Assembly: GCF_024723255.1 (NCBI RefSeq)
Contig: NZ_JANIAC010000002.1
Coordinates: 898,288-962,287 of the forward strand
Direction: 5' to 3'
DNA: 64,000 nt
Source of the DNA: Aestuariibaculum sp. M13
GTDB taxonomy: Bacteria; Bacteroidota; Bacteroidia; Flavobacteriales; Flavobacteriaceae
The notes beneath the pieces are model-generated. The model was not told the DNA's origin, searched no databases, and saw only the letters and a program-made list of their open reading frames with translations. The position numbers were made by a program, and so were the translations under genes. This document shows, piece after piece, positions 55,941 through 63,873 of this stretch. Position 1 is the first letter of the stretch, and each line of letters starts with the position of its first letter.

Positions 55941-57268
55941 TATACACGATTATAGATATTGAGACCACCGGGCAAGGCAACAAAATAACTGAGATTTCCA
56001 TTTTCAAATATGATGGAGATAAGGTTATTGATGAGTTCACATCACTGGTTAACCCCGAATCCTATATCCCGGATTATATCACCGCGCTTACTGGTATTGA
56101 CAACTATATGGTGGCAGATGCTCCGACATTCAAAGATGTGGCTGACAATATTCTATCCATCACTGAAGACTGTATATTTGTGGCTCATAATGTAAATTTC
56201 GATTATAATATTATTCGAAGCGAGTTTAAAGCTATTGGTGTTGATTTTAATCGAAGAAAGCTTTGTACCATCAGACTGGCCAGAAAATTAATTCCAGGAC
56301 ACCCTTCCTACAGTTTAGGTAAACTTTGTACCTCTTTAGATATTATCATAGAAGACCGACATCGCGCACGAGGCGATGCTCAGGCTACAGTTATTCTTTT
56401 TAAACAGATACTTGATTCTGAAAACTCAGAACAGGTAGTTTTAGAGTTTTTAAAGAAGAGTTCCAAGGAAGCAACCTTACCGCCACATTTACCCAGTACT
56501 GTTTTTAATGGCATTCCAAACGCTCCAGGTATTTACTATTTTAAAAACAAAAAAGGTAAAATCATTTATGTGGGCAAAGCCAAAGATTTGAAGAAACGTG
56601 TTTTAGGACACTTTTATGATAAGTCCGATAAAGAACTTGCTTTATGCAGGGAAACTGCTGATATTGACTATGAGTTATCTGGAGGCGAGCTTATTGCCTT
56701 ACTCATGGAAGACGCTGCGATTAAACAACACTACCCGGAATACAATGTAGCATCAAAACGAAATCCTAAAGTGTATGGCATCTTTACCTATGAAGATCGC
56801 GATGGGGTGATCCATATGGCTTATAATACCCTACAAAACACAGTTGCTCCATTTATAACATTTTACAATATTACAGATTGCAGAACCTTTTTAGAAAAGC
56901 TATGTATGCAATTTGAGCTCTGTCCCAAATACTGTCATTTACAAGAAGGTGTTACATATTGTAATCATTACAAAATACATACTTGTCATGGTATTTGTAA
57001 AAATGAGGAATCCGTTGACACCTATAATCAACGTGTTCATGAAGCCCTTGAATACACCAATTCTAACACCTTAAACAAAGTCATAAAACAACCCGGACGA
57101 CATTCCGAGGAGCAGGCTTTTATTCAAATTCAAAATGGGGTTTATCTGGGTTATGGTTTTATTGAAACCAGTCATCAAATTACAAACTCTGAATCTTTAG
57201 AAAATTATCTTATTCCTCAAAAGGATAATGTTGATGTAAAAAAGATTCTTAGAAAACATTTGATGTAA
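55937..57268 (+). CDS. DnaQ-like 3'-5' exonuclease fused to GIY-YIG (UvrC/Cho-like) nuclease
   Basis: The 443-aa protein joins two nucleases. Residues 1-165 are a DEDDh exonuclease (IIDIETTGQGNKITE with Asp7 and Glu9, AHNVNFDYNIIRSEF, RHRARGDAQATVILF). Residues about 195-280 are a GIY-YIG domain (NAPGIYYFKNKKGKIIYVGKAKDLKKRVLGHF, then GGELIALLMEDAAIKQHYPEYN). The C-terminal part has a cysteine/histidine cluster (CPKYCHLQEGVTYCNHYKIHTCHGIC). This matches DNA polymerase III epsilon/UvrC N-terminal fusions seen in bacteria. Its start overlaps the repressor stop as ATGA, so they are coupled. It probably incises and trims damaged DNA. Confidence 0.9.
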   Translation: MIYTIIDIETTGQGNKITEISIFKYDGDKVIDEFTSLVNPESYIPDYITALTGIDNYMVADAPTFKDVADNILSITEDCIFVAHNVNFDYNIIRSEFKAIGVDFNRRKLCTIRLARKLIPGHPSYSLGKLCTSLDIIIEDRHRARGDAQATVILFKQILDSENSEQVVLEFLKKSSKEATLPPHLPSTVFNGIPNAPGIYYFKNKKGKIIYVGKAKDLKKRVLGHFYDKSDKELALCRETADIDYELSGGELIALLMEDAAIKQHYPEYNVASKRNPKVYGIFTYEDRDGVIHMAYNTLQNTVAPFITFYNITDCRTFLEKLCMQFELCPKYCHLQEGVTYCNHYKIHTCHGICKNEESVDTYNQRVHEALEYTNSNTLNKVIKQPGRHSEEQAFIQIQNGVYLGYGFIETSHQITNSESLENYLIPQKDNVDVKKILRKHLM

Positions 57269-57276
57269 TAAAAAAA

Positions 57277-57296
57277 GGCTACAAAACCATGTAGCC
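57277..57296. terminator. Bidirectional terminator between the exonuclease and YegP genes
   Basis: GGCTACA and TGTAGCC form a perfect 7-bp stem with a six-base loop, with six A before it and CTTT after. It starts nine bases past the exonuclease stop and ends 26 bases before the convergent yegP stop. Confidence 0.85.
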
Positions 57297-57322
57297 CTTT
57301 AAACTAAAATTTATGTTTAACC

Positions 57323-57652
57323 CTAAGTCAAATCCTCCACTTCAGCAGATGGCGCATTGGTTTTCACAGACTCTATACCATTTTCCATCGCACTGGTTGA
57401 AGAATACATTTGACTGGTTCCTATAACCTGATTGTTTCCAGCTTTTAAATTAAAGTATGGACTACCTCCTTTGGATTCCAAGCGCTCATACTTTGAATCA
57501 TCCGGCGCATTCTTTTTCACAGATTCAATACCATTGGTACATCCTCCTTTAGCAGCATACCCTTCACTAGCTAGGATATTTTGCCCATTACTTGCTTTAA
57601 GTCTAAAACGGAATTCTCCGCCGTTATCTTTATAGATTTCAAATTTTGCCAT
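57323..57652 (-). CDS. YegP-family protein (two DUF1508 repeats)
   Basis: The 109-aa protein has two DUF1508 units: KFEIYKDNGGEFRFRLKASNGQNILASEGYAAKGGCTNGIESVKKNA and, about 50 residues later, YFNLKAGNNQVIGTSQMYSSTSAMENGIESVKTNA. The doubled layout and length match YegP. Its role is unknown; family members are small soluble proteins and some bind DNA in predictions. It lies alone on the minus strand between the SOS island and the toxin-antitoxin pair. Confidence 0.92.
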   Translation of the reverse strand: MAKFEIYKDNGGEFRFRLKASNGQNILASEGYAAKGGCTNGIESVKKNAPDDSKYERLESKGGSPYFNLKAGNNQVIGTSQMYSSTSAMENGIESVKTNAPSAEVEDLT

Positions 57653-57814
57653 ATTACTTAGTTTAATTTATTTCACTAAATATAATAAAAATATTACATA
57701 GCTTAAACTGTAATATTTAAGAAATCATCCTATAATCAATTCATAACAAACCATTTAATACTTCATTGAAAATTCCATTTAACACAGTTTTAGATTAATC
57801 AACAATTAATTTAT

Positions 57815-57835
57815 AAACAAATTTGTTTACATTTG
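57815..57835 (+). promoter_or_regulatory. Palindrome over the -7 box of the antitoxin-toxin operon
   Basis: AAACAAATTTGTTT is a perfect 14-bp palindrome at 57815-57828 and runs directly into TACATTTG at 57828-57835, a perfect -7 consensus. The ATG follows five bases later, implying a leaderless message. An HTH antitoxin bound here would block transcription. Confidence 0.65.
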
Positions 57836-57839
57836 TAGT

Positions 57840-58322
57840 ATGAATAAGTTAATAGAGAAGTTTAAAGGGATTCATCCGGGATTCATTTTAGAACACATCC
57901 TAAAAAAGCGCATGATACGTCAGCGCCCATTTGCCTTGTCTATTAATGAACACCCACAAACCCTAAATGCTATTACCAAAGGACGTAGAAACTTAAATAC
58001 GGCTTTAGCATTAAAAATTGAAGATAAACTAGAATTAGAAGAGGGCACTTTAGCTTTATTACAGACGTATTTCGAAATTTCACAAGAGAAGGAAAAACAA
58101 AAAACTGCAAGCCCTAACTTATCTATTTTAAGAAAGTCTTTGTTCTGGGATACAGATATTTCAAAAATCGATTGGGATAGGCAATTTAAAGCCGTAATTC
58201 AAAGGGTTTTTGAACGAGGTAATGAGGCAGAGAAAGCTGAAATTCGTCGTTTCTACGGCTCTAAAAAAGTAGATACAGTACTTCAATCGAAAACAAGAAA
58301 ATCATATCAGATTTCTCACTGA
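57840..58322 (+). CDS. HTH antitoxin of an AbiE-like toxin-antitoxin pair
   Basis: The 160-aa protein has an HTH-like N-terminal half (IHPGFILEHILKKRMIRQRPFALSINEHPQTLNAITKGRRNLNTALALKIEDKL, residues 11-65), like HigA-type antitoxins. The C-terminal half has charged helices (DISKIDWDRQFKAVIQRVFERGNEAEKAEIRRFYG) that likely hold the toxin. It lies 18 bases upstream of an AbiEii-family nucleotidyltransferase toxin. The palindrome over its promoter suggests autorepression. Confidence 0.8.
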   Translation: MNKLIEKFKGIHPGFILEHILKKRMIRQRPFALSINEHPQTLNAITKGRRNLNTALALKIEDKLELEEGTLALLQTYFEISQEKEKQKTASPNLSILRKSLFWDTDISKIDWDRQFKAVIQRVFERGNEAEKAEIRRFYGSKKVDTVLQSKTRKSYQISH

Positions 58323-58340
58323 TAATTGTATTTTTAGCAC

Positions 58341-59000
58341 ATGTTACATTACAATACCGTCAACGACCTCTTGAAGAATAGCCTTAAGCTTTTAATGTCT
58401 GCCAAGGAATTCGAAACGTTCCGATTGGTTGGAGGGACGGCGCTAAGTTTACAAATTGGACATCGGGAATCGATTGACATTGATTTATTCAGTGACCAGG
58501 ATTATGGTTCCATTGATTTTGATGCCATTCAAAACTTTCTGGAATCTAATTTTGCTTATATAGACCATTTGGAGAATATCCCTGTGGGACTGGGTAAATC
58601 CTATTTTGTTGGCACTGACGCTGACAACACCATAAAATTAGATGTGTTTTATACCGACCCATATATTCAACCAGCTATAGAAGTCGATAGTATCCGAATG
58701 GCTACCCTTGAAGAAATCATAGCTATGAAGCTGGATGTTATTCAAAGAGGTGGCCGCAAAAAGGATTTCTGGGATTTACATGAGTTATTTTATAAGTTTA
58801 AAGTTCAGGATATGTTGGCTTTGCATGAACAGCGTTACCCTTACGATCATGATCCATTACTTATTCTCAAAAATTTCATTGACTTTAGCCAAGCAGATGA
58901 TGACTTTGATCCTATTTGTCTTTTAGGTAAACACTGGGAATTCATAAAAGATGATATTACTGAATTTATCAATTACTATATCGACGAACAATCTCAATAA
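58341..59000 (+). CDS. AbiEii/AbiGii-family nucleotidyltransferase toxin
   Basis: The 219-aa protein has the core AbiEii motifs: FRLVGGTALSLQIGHRESIDIDLFSD at residues 29-54, with the GGTALSLQ loop and DIDLF aspartates. A third acidic residue lies in KLDVFYTDP and a later block is LEEIIAMKLDVIQRGGRKKDFWDLHEL. AbiEii toxins transfer nucleotides to tRNA or other targets and cause growth arrest after phage attack or plasmid loss. With the antitoxin upstream it could stabilise the ICE or block phage. It ends four bases before the convergent mobC stop. Confidence 0.9.
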   Translation: MLHYNTVNDLLKNSLKLLMSAKEFETFRLVGGTALSLQIGHRESIDIDLFSDQDYGSIDFDAIQNFLESNFAYIDHLENIPVGLGKSYFVGTDADNTIKLDVFYTDPYIQPAIEVDSIRMATLEEIIAMKLDVIQRGGRKKDFWDLHELFYKFKVQDMLALHEQRYPYDHDPLLILKNFIDFSQADDDFDPICLLGKHWEFIKDDITEFINYYIDEQSQ

Positions 59001-59003
59001 AGT

Positions 59004-60446
59004 TTACCCAGACTTAAAGATTGCTTTAACCTCTCTATAGATTTTCTCATAATGAAAGTTGAGTTGCTCTTCATTAATTTCTTCTGGATTCGGTGGTAAT
59101 TCTTTGGTAATCTTCTGAAGTTTAAACCTCACCTTCCTGTCTTTTCCATCAGCAAATGAGATAAACTCTCCTTGTCTTAATCTAAAGAAGATATTCGCGC
59201 GTCTTTTTGATACTTCACGCTCCCCTTCCGTTATCCGACTTTCTAAACTGAGGCCGCTATTTTTGCTAATACTTTTAGTAGGCACTTTTATCATTTCAAA
59301 AAACTGCTCATAGTATTTCGCGGTATCCGGATCATTGGCTTTTCCAAAAAACTGATAGGATAAATTAGATAATATGGCCTTACTGGCTTTATCCCCATAA
59401 AGGATATCATTTTGAATTTTGTCCTGCATCACATAAACGGTAGACACATCAAAACTCCTGAGTGTAGCCGGTATTCTAGTCATATTTAATAGCTTAATGG
59501 TTGGCGCTTCCTCCATAAGCACGAAAGACGATTTTCGATTTCTGACACTCATTTGTTTTACTACAGTATGCATGATGGTCGCTATGACTGGGGCATAAGC
59601 AGATTCATATTGGGGGTTATTAACCACTGAGATTACAGATGGATTCCTTTCATGGTTGACATCTAAGGGCACCTGGTCCTCAGACAGTACCATAAATACA
59701 CTTTGAGAACTTATCTTTTTAAAGGCATTGGAAAGAGTGCTCTTTACCCCTGCGGTTTGCTTTTCGGATTCAATTCCATTGATAAAAGCGCTGGCCATGC
59801 TTTTAGATGTCAGATTTGTACTTAAAAAAGCTACAAGCTTTTTGGTTGACAGACTTTGAAATAAAGCAATAACATGAGGCAGTGTGCAAAGCTTAGGATA
59901 ATCCGTTTTCATTTTCCATATCATCCCGGCCAGGAGGCCTTCAACGGCATCATTAAAGAAACGAGATGTCGCATTAGTTTCCCCACGGATCTCCAGAAGA
60001 TTTTCTATAAGCACTCTGGAGAGTTCATTGACAGATTCCTCATTAGGAAGATACCGGGGAGCAATCGGATTGACTTTATGGTAAATACTATCAAAAGAAA
60101 TAACATAAAACCTCAACTCTTGCCGATCCTTAAAAAGCGGATAAGCAATTTCTGTGAGTTCAAAGTGTTTGTAGTCATGTATGATGCCACAAAACTGATA
60201 CTTACTGAAATGCTGCAAAAGGTTATACACCACACTTTCCGTTTTTCCACTACCGGCAGACCCAATGACGGACACCCCGCGTTTAATATTATCTATTTTA
60301 AGCCTACCTGAGCGCAGTTTAAAATTGACTTTATACTTTTTATGATGCTTCTCCCCATCAAAGGATAGCAGTCCAGTATTGAGCAGAATTAGAATGATTA
60401 CCAGAGGTAATAAAAATAAGACGATTTGTAAGTTACTTGTTATCAT
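59004..60446 (-). CDS. Type IV coupling protein (VirD4/TraG-like, MobC)
   Basis: The 480-aa membrane ATPase has an N-terminal hydrophobic segment (LQIVLFLLPLVIILILLNTGL), Walker A in GSAGSGKTESVVYNLL near residue 61, Walker B in SSFVLMEEAPTIKLL, and PQYESAYAPVIATIMHTVVKQ. This matches the VirD4-type coupling protein that brings relaxase-bound DNA to the mating channel. Its stop is followed at four bases by the convergent toxin stop. Its start overlaps the mobB stop by four bases (ATGA). Confidence 0.9.
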   Translation of the reverse strand: MITSNLQIVLFLLPLVIILILLNTGLLSFDGEKHHKKYKVNFKLRSGRLKIDNIKRGVSVIGSAGSGKTESVVYNLLQHFSKYQFCGIIHDYKHFELTEIAYPLFKDRQELRFYVISFDSIYHKVNPIAPRYLPNEESVNELSRVLIENLLEIRGETNATSRFFNDAVEGLLAGMIWKMKTDYPKLCTLPHVIALFQSLSTKKLVAFLSTNLTSKSMASAFINGIESEKQTAGVKSTLSNAFKKISSQSVFMVLSEDQVPLDVNHERNPSVISVVNNPQYESAYAPVIATIMHTVVKQMSVRNRKSSFVLMEEAPTIKLLNMTRIPATLRSFDVSTVYVMQDKIQNDILYGDKASKAILSNLSYQFFGKANDPDTAKYYEQFFEMIKVPTKSISKNSGLSLESRITEGEREVSKRRANIFFRLRQGEFISFADGKDRKVRFKLQKITKELPPNPEEINEEQLNFHYEKIYREVKAIFKSG

Positions 60447-61477
60447 ATTGAAATAGATCCTGATTCGATGGCTTTAGAAACGCCTTGTTTGATTTTCTTC
60501 ATCGTTTTTAAAACGAGTTGGGTCTGACTAGTTGGAATGTTTGGAATGGGTACTTTCACACCTGCATTGGATAGCAATTTAAAAGCCATGGCCTTTTCAC
60601 TACTGGGCAAACCAATAAGATTGGCATAATATAAATGTGGACTTTTATTCATAAGTTTTCTTGAATTATAAGTTTCTACAAAGTTTCGGTTGTACTTAAA
60701 TTGTTTATCAAATTGTTTCTCGGCATTGGTGTAAAACTGATCCCTATCAAACCCTCGCTTTACTGTTTTACCATTCATCTCCACTTCAGAGGCCTTATAC
60801 TTACTTCCTGGAGACAGACTATAGGTATTGGATTGATCCTTTCTACTGACTATGATGTGGATGTGCGATTGCACCCCTTCTTTAGCCATTCCTTGAGTGA
60901 TCATCTTCCCATTAATTTTATGAGGGGCTTCCTGCTCCAACCTTTTGATTTGCTGTTGTTTCTTTTGAATGTCTCCTGTCATTTTTCCTGATTCTATTTT
61001 CTGAATCTCATTTTTAAGTCTGACTATTTTTTTGTGATAGGGCGCATTCTCGCGAATGGCCTTATCGGTACCCTTATAGCTGCGCTCGTGTTCAATTTTA
61101 GCATAGTATTTTATATCCTGAATGTTAACTTGTCTACCATCAATATCTCTATTAAATGCCTTAGCATAATCCTCCATAATAGTTTTTGTATAGGCCTTTA
61201 ATTTCTCCGTATCATTCTGAATATGTTTTAATTCCTGTTTGCTTGGGTTCACTGTAATTGAATAAAACTTAGGTTCCTTTTTCTTAAGCTTTGCGGTATT
61301 GCTATCAATATCTTTAATCACATCTTTAGGATTAAACTGTTTGCCCTGGTGATTAAAAAAATGATTATGATCTTCAATTGTTTTATCCTGATTTTCTTTC
61401 TCCAGGTAAGCCACAAAATCGGATACGGACTGGTTATAATTCTCACCGAGCTTTTGGGGTGTTATGGTGATGTACAT
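60443..61477 (-). CDS. DUF5712-family relaxase (MobB)
   Basis: The 344-aa protein is a HUH-type relaxase: the first strand is MYITITPQKLGENYNQSVSDFVAYL, a coiled KKKEPKFYSITVNPSKQEL region follows, and VQSHIHIIVSRKDQSNTYSL near residue 205 gives the paired histidines. A possible nucleophile tyrosine lies in the DIKYYAKIEHERSYKG block. It would nick oriT and lead the DNA into the recipient. It overlaps mobA by 35 bases. The family is that of the MobB/relaxase proteins of Bacteroidota ICEs. Confidence 0.88.
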   Translation of the reverse strand: MYITITPQKLGENYNQSVSDFVAYLEKENQDKTIEDHNHFFNHQGKQFNPKDVIKDIDSNTAKLKKKEPKFYSITVNPSKQELKHIQNDTEKLKAYTKTIMEDYAKAFNRDIDGRQVNIQDIKYYAKIEHERSYKGTDKAIRENAPYHKKIVRLKNEIQKIESGKMTGDIQKKQQQIKRLEQEAPHKINGKMITQGMAKEGVQSHIHIIVSRKDQSNTYSLSPGSKYKASEVEMNGKTVKRGFDRDQFYTNAEKQFDKQFKYNRNFVETYNSRKLMNKSPHLYYANLIGLPSSEKAMAFKLLSNAGVKVPIPNIPTSQTQLVLKTMKKIKQGVSKAIESGSISI

Positions 61478-62018
61478 GATTCAGTTTGGTTTTTAATTGC
61501 TCTAACTCTTCTTTAGTGACATTAAGCCTGTAATGTCCTAATCCAAAATTGTTTCTAACGAATTTCACTTTCTTAAGCAGCGAGGTCATTTCAGTTTTAA
61601 GATTCTGATAAGACTCCTGACTTTGTTTATACTGTTTCTGATAATATTCCATTTCTTCATTTTCAGAAATCAGCTCTTGAGGTGCAAACTCGAAGTTTTC
61701 TTCTGCCTCTTCTTTAGCAGTAACTTCAAACAGCTTTTTCATCAGAAAAGCAGTAGGTTCTGTTTGTTGCTTTTCAATGGATTTAATGATGGCTATAACG
61801 GCATTAAACCGTCGTTTCATTTGAAACTTTAGACTGGATAAAGTCTCCCCAAACCGCTCTGAGGGACTGATTTCATTGGTTTCAAAAAAGAGGATCATAT
61901 CCAGTAAACTAAGCGATTGGGACTTCCCGTAATGCTTACAGAAACGCCTAAACTTCTTAGCTACTGATGACTTTATTCTCAAGCCATCGAATCCTTCTTT
62001 TTCGTATCCTTTATCCAT
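61443..62018 (-). CDS. BfmA/BtgA-family mobilisation protein (MobA)
   Basis: The 191-aa protein starts MDKGYEKEGFDGLRIKSSVAKKFRRFCKHYGKSQSLSLLDMILFFETNEISPSERFG, a ribbon-helix-helix-like DNA-binding N-terminus typical of BfmA/BtgA accessory proteins. A coiled coil follows (EEMEYYQKQYKQSQESYQNLKTEMTSLLKKVKFVRNN). It would bind oriT and help the relaxase, whose gene it overlaps by 35 bases. The start lies inside a direct repeat of the probable oriT region. Confidence 0.88.
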   Translation of the reverse strand: MDKGYEKEGFDGLRIKSSVAKKFRRFCKHYGKSQSLSLLDMILFFETNEISPSERFGETLSSLKFQMKRRFNAVIAIIKSIEKQQTEPTAFLMKKLFEVTAKEEAEENFEFAPQELISENEEMEYYQKQYKQSQESYQNLKTEMTSLLKKVKFVRNNFGLGHYRLNVTKEELEQLKTKLNHVHHHNTPKAR

Positions 62019-62230
62019 TTTTTCATAAAAAATCCACCGGTTTTACTGGGCTGAGCCCATTTTTTCATAAAAAACGAACTCTCTTATAAAACACTCCATT
62101 ATCAAAACCCTTATAAACAAAGGGCTGACAAAGGAATCAAATCATGTAACATCGCGCAGCGTGTTACCCTCTTGCTCTTCTTTTCCGCCCCGCCAGGTCG
62201 TAAAATCAAGCCCAGAATAACTAGTAAATG
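62015..62230. other. Probable oriT region upstream of mobA
   Basis: This gap before mobA carries dense symmetry. CCATTTTTTCATAAAAAA occurs twice as a direct repeat (62015-62032 and 62057-62074). TGGGCT/AGCCCA forms a hairpin with one-base loop at 62047-62059. GTAACA and TGTTAC are perfect 6-bp arms around a GC-rich 10-base loop at 62146-62167, followed by a G/C-rich patch in an otherwise AT-rich area. Mobilisation genes next to such structure commonly mark oriT. The nick site cannot be placed. Bases 62231-62455 hold no ORF; a weak GGCCT/AGGCC hairpin near 62410-62435 may terminate radC. Confidence 0.55.
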
Positions 62231-62455
62231 ATCACTGGTAAATTCAGCTTATTGCTGTTATTTAAGTTAGAGTATTACCAGGAAAAACCAAAATGAGGAT
62301 TGAACTCAAATGGATTCAATTGTTACCAAATCGTATGAATTTCAAAAAATCGGGATTTCAAAACGTCAGTTTTTCTAAAATGACCTTCAGCAATTGAAAA
62401 AAATAAGGCCTAAGGAATGAACCAAAGGCCAGTGATTAAATAAAGGATATTTTAA

Positions 62456-62899
62456 TTATAAAATGCCGTTATCTGCGAAACTGAAATATTCGCCTGAGGG
62501 CGTAATAATAAGGTGATCTAAAACGGCTATATCTAAAAATTTAGAGGCCTTAACAATTTTCTCTGTCAGTTGTTTATCAACTTCACTAGGTTTTAATTTC
62601 CCGCTGGGATGATTATGTACTAAAATAATTCCGGTGCTAAGGGTCTTTAAAACGATAGCAAATAAGATTCTGATATCGACTAAAGTTCCGGTTATTCCTC
62701 CCGATGATAATTCATAAATACCTTTCACTTTATTAGAGTTATTTAAAAGCATGATTTTAAAAGATTCGTATAAACCAATTGTATTTTGGTCCCAGTGATT
62801 GAAAATAATGTCGTTAGCATCTGCGGAACACTTTATCGATAAAGAGACTTTTAATTTTTCTTTATAGCTTACTTGTATTTCATTAACTTCGCTTTTCAT
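62456..62899 (-). CDS. RadC-like JAB-domain protein (short, ICE type)
   Basis: The 147-aa protein is a RadC-family JAB/MPN domain. It includes FKIMLLNNSNKVKGIYELSSGGITGTLVDIRILFAIVLKTLSTGIILVHNHPSGKLKPSEVDKQLTEKI, with HNHPSG and the following Ser-x-x-Asp of the metalloprotease centre, and VLDHLIITPSGEYFSFADNGIL at the end. Short versions without the helix-hairpin-helix N-terminus are common on Bacteroidota ICEs; the function is unknown. A terminator separates it from ssb. Confidence 0.93.
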   Translation of the reverse strand: MKSEVNEIQVSYKEKLKVSLSIKCSADANDIIFNHWDQNTIGLYESFKIMLLNNSNKVKGIYELSSGGITGTLVDIRILFAIVLKTLSTGIILVHNHPSGKLKPSEVDKQLTEKIVKASKFLDIAVLDHLIITPSGEYFSFADNGIL

Positions 62900-62930
62900 A
62901 TGCTTCTATTTAGAAGTTTAACCTAAGATT

Positions 62931-62967
62931 AAAAAGGGGGCTGAGTTAAAAGGGAGCCCCCTTTTAT
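62931..62967 (-). terminator. Rho-independent terminator after ssb
   Basis: AAAAGGGGGCT and AGCCCCCTTTT form a perfect 11-bp stem with a 12-base loop. On the minus strand TTTTTAAT follows the stem. It starts eight bases after the ssb stop and lies upstream of radC. Confidence 0.88.
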
Positions 62968-62974
62968 TTTTCTA

Positions 62975-63307
62975 CTATTTACTAAGTAGTAAGATTTCAC
63001 TAATAGTAATTTCAGTCACATAGCGCTTAACGCCTTCTTTATCCTCATAACTTCTAGAAGTTAGTTTTCCTTCAATGGCAATTTCTTTGCCTTTGGTCAC
63101 ATAGTTTTCTATGATGTCGGCCTTTTTACCCCAGGCAACTAAATTGTGCCAACTGGTATTGGTTTGTTTTTCACCTTTGGCATTGTTGTAATGCTCATTT
63201 GTAGCCAATGAAATACGGGCTAACTTTTTACCGTCTTCTAAAATGGTCATCGTTGGCTCTTGCCCTACGTTACCGATTAACTGCACTCTGTTTTTAATTG
63301 TACTCAT
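62975..63307 (-). CDS. ssb: Single-stranded DNA-binding protein (short, ICE-encoded)
   Basis: The 110-aa protein is an OB-fold SSB: NRVQLIGNVGQEPTMTILEDGKKLARISLATNEHYNNAKGEKQTNTSWHNLVAWGKKADIIENYVTKGKEIAIEGKLTSRSYEDKEGVKRYVTEITISEILLL. The core is intact, but the acidic C-terminal tail that recruits other replication proteins in chromosomal SSB is missing, which is usual for element-borne copies. It protects transferred single-stranded DNA. It is the first gene of a leftward run toward radC. Confidence 0.93.
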   Translation of the reverse strand: MSTIKNRVQLIGNVGQEPTMTILEDGKKLARISLATNEHYNNAKGEKQTNTSWHNLVAWGKKADIIENYVTKGKEIAIEGKLTSRSYEDKEGVKRYVTEITISEILLLSK

Positions 63308-63873
63308 GATAAAAAAATTTAAAAGGTTAATAAATACCCCTTGTTTTGATTTTAATTAAACTAGAATTTTAAGGGGTGCTTTGTATAGTTCTCTCTAAAA
63401 GAGGACCATGTTTGAGGTGGGTTTTGTCAAGACTTTTATCAAAAGTTCAGGAGTGTCTGCGACGTAGTAAAATCCTTGGATTTTCAAGGAAGTAGAAACC
63501 TTAAGTTTTTATAAAATTTACTTGGTCTTTACAAGTTCCACTATAGCCTTAGGCCTTCTTATGAAAACCATGGCGAAGTGCGTGTACGGAAAGTTAAACA
63601 AACGGAGTTATGGGAATTCATAGTAGAAGTGCCTTAGGCTATGCCTGGTTTTTGCTGTACCAAAAACCAATAAAGGCCTCAAACATTACCAACCCCTTAA
63701 AATGCTTGACAGAGATGGTATTTTTAGGATGGAGCGAGCAAAGTCACGAGAAGACTTTGCCGATACGCCCGTTAAGAAAATGCTATCTCTGGCTTCCTTA
63801 TTAAAAAGTGAAAAGTCAAAAAATCTTTTATTTTTCCTTTACAACAGGAACAAATATCAACTATTTAAAAACC
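63308..63873. ncRNA. Hairpin-rich unassigned region; candidate structured RNA
   Basis: No convincing gene fills these 566 bases. Dense inverted repeats include ACTTTT/AAAAGT at 63432-63446, AAAATCC/GGATTTT at 63469-63484 competing with TCCTTG/CAAGGA at 63473-63490, ACTTG/CAAGT at 63520-63536, and the palindrome GCCTTAGGC at 63546 and again at 63631. Overlapping exclusive hairpins are typical of regulatory RNA or of a decayed group II intron core. Two short plus-strand frames (about 64-70 aa, 63610 and 63702) show no recognisable domain and are doubtful. Confidence 0.35.

Noticed and set aside
34485..62375. TCAAAACGTC(A)GTTTTTCT-like words in the amidase gene start (about 34,480) and near 62,357.
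   Set aside because: The first is inside coding sequence and the second in the radC-side gap; flanking DNA is not similar, so this looks like chance in AT-rich sequence.
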